From assembly GCA_027066935.1 (NCBI GenBank), contig JAMOMX010000405.1, positions 1 through 6,663 of the forward strand: a stretch of 6,663 nt of DNA, in the 5' to 3' direction. The notes under the pieces are model-generated. The model made no database searches. It had not been told where the DNA came from and saw nothing but the letters and a program-made list of their open reading frames with translations. Source of the DNA: Sulfurimonas sp. Lineage in GTDB: Bacteria; Campylobacterota; Campylobacteria; Campylobacterales; Sulfurimonadaceae. Positions 5,716-6,663 of the stretch are shown here, one piece after another. Made by a program: the position numbers and the translations under genes. Each line of letters starts with the position of its first letter. Position 1 is the first letter of the stretch.

Positions 5716-6663
5716 CTAAAACCTCCCCATCTCTTAAAAGCACTCCTGAAAATACTCCATGCCCCTTAGTCGTTGCCCCACCAAGAGCTAACATACCATT
5801 ACAAACATCTTCTAAAGCTTTTTCAAAAGCATTGACAAATGGCTCATCTATCTCTTTTTCTAGTAGTATCTCTATCTCCCACTCGTCTCTTTGGGCTATG
5901 GTTTTCTCTTGAAAAAGCGCTCCATCTATTGCTCCACCAGTAAAGCGATCTATACTTACATGGTCAAAGATTTTAGTACTATTCTCTTTTTCTTCTTCTT
6001 TAAAACAGTCAGAGATTAAGATTTTTCCTTTTTGACCTAGTTCTATTTTTTTATCTTCTGCCATCTCTTTTTTATGTCCGAAAATGGCTTTGACTGCGAT
6101 ATTATTTTCATCTGTTTTAGTATGGTCTTTCCCCTCTTCTAACATCTTTTTATTATAATAAAAAGATGTTCTATGAGACAATGCACCTTTCACTGAACTA
6201 GCAGGAATCAGTATCTGTTTAGGGGTTAAATCTCCAATCTCATAATCTACCACCTTTTCATAAACAGGAGTTTGATCAGCATCTGAATCTCCAAAACCAG
6301 CTCCAAACATGAAGAAGTCATCGGGTTTTATTTTTAGAGTGTAGGTAGTGTGTGTAGAACTTGTTTTTAAAGTATCTCTTTTTTGCTCTCCAACTTTAGT
6401 ATGATTTAATGAGCTAGAATAGCTAACTAAGTCATCAACATCCTTTATGATTATCTCTTGAATATCTAAAACCTTAAACTTACCGAACCCTTTAGTAGTT
6501 CCTCCACCTAATCTAAATGATGGATTTTGAAGTAGTTCTAAAAGATTTTTAAATGACTCTTTATCGTCTAAAACCTCTATGCTAAACTTAAACTGTGTCC
6601 CTTTGAATACGACCTCTTCATCAAACTTACTGTACTCTTTTGAGCTACCAGTCACTCCTCGAT
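5708..6663 (-). CDS. Tandem RAMP (double Cas7-like) type III CRISPR protein, 5' end missing
   Basis: The visible part has 317 residues and holds one and a half RAMP domains, as expected of a backbone subunit that binds crRNA in a type III complex. Numbering from the GTG at 6655, the first domain ends with the Gly-rich loop RLGGGTTKGFGKF at 48-60. A complete second domain follows: FGAGFGDSDADQTP at 117-130 (the loop where Csm3/Cmr4-type proteins carry the target-cutting Asp), IPASSVKGALSHR at 150-162, VKAIFGHK at 188-195, DHVSIDRFTGGAIDGALF at 231-248, and a second Gly-rich loop LALGGATTKGHGVF at 289-302. The frame is open to the window edge. The GTG at 6655 is not a credible start because it would cut a RAMP domain in half and its purine run touches the codon with no spacer. 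The true start lies to the right. The stop (TAG, 5710-5708) overlaps the next gene by 8 bases. Confidence 0.85.
   Translation of the reverse strand, partial: RGVTGSSKEYSKFDEEVVFKGTQFKFSIEVLDDKESFKNLLELLQNPSFRLGGGTTKGFGKFKVLDIQEIIIKDVDDLVSYSSSLNHTKVGEQKRDTLKTSSTHTTYTLKIKPDDFFMFGAGFGDSDADQTPVYEKVVDYEIGDLTPKQILIPASSVKGALSHRTSFYYNKKMLEEGKDHTKTDENNIAVKAIFGHKKEMAEDKKIELGQKGKILISDCFKEEEKENSTKIFDHVSIDRFTGGAIDGALFQEKTIAQRDEWEIEILLEKEIDEPFVNAFEKALEDVCNGMLALGGATTKGHGVFSGVLLRDGEVLDV

Noticed and set aside
6653..6655. GTG as the start of the tandem RAMP gene
   Set aside because: The frame stays open to the edge, the purine run directly touches the GTG with no spacing, and starting here would remove most of a RAMP domain.
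1..6663. CRISPR array, tRNA, rRNA or insertion sequence
   Set aside because: I looked for regularly spaced repeats, cloverleaf-like segments and transposase motifs and saw none; the only non-coding stretch is 131 bases.

Overview
The window is AT-rich, with short overlapping genes, strong purine-rich ribosome binding sites and Lys/Asn/Ile-rich proteins. This suggests a bacterium of the Campylobacterota (for example a Sulfurimonas- or Sulfurovum-like organism). That placement is inferred from composition and style only. Every gene I can support lies on the minus strand, so transcription runs from the right edge to the left edge.

Positions 1274 to 6663 hold the 3' part of a type III CRISPR-Cas operon. 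In transcription order the genes are: a tandem-RAMP (double Cas7-like) protein whose 5' end is beyond the window; a small 137-residue protein resembling a type III-associated small family; a RhuM-Fic/Doc fusion; a large 658-residue RAMP protein of the TIGR03986 type; and a 361-residue CARF protein with a C-terminal RelE-like domain, resembling the effector Cami1. Each gene overlaps the next by 8, 8, 1 and 1 bases, so the five appear to be translationally coupled on one message. Cas10, Cas6, adaptation genes and a CRISPR array are not in the window. If present, they should lie to the right.

Positions 1143 to 1273 are a 131-base intergenic region. It carries a near-consensus sigma70 promoter for the last gene, a HipA-family kinase (TTG start at 1142) that runs off the left edge. 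No HipB-like gene precedes it.

Proposed working model (inference): the RAMP proteins form the RNA-guided backbone. On target recognition an unseen Cas10 would make cyclic oligoadenylate, and the CARF-RelE protein would bind it and cut mRNA on the ribosome. The Fic/Doc protein sits inside the same coupled operon and its motif resembles that of Doc, an EF-Tu kinase. The neighbouring HipA belongs to a family whose best-known member phosphorylates glutamyl-tRNA synthetase. The locus therefore collects three protein types whose characterised relatives all stop translation. The most unusual points are the RhuM-Fic gene locked into the CRISPR operon and the Cami1-like effector.
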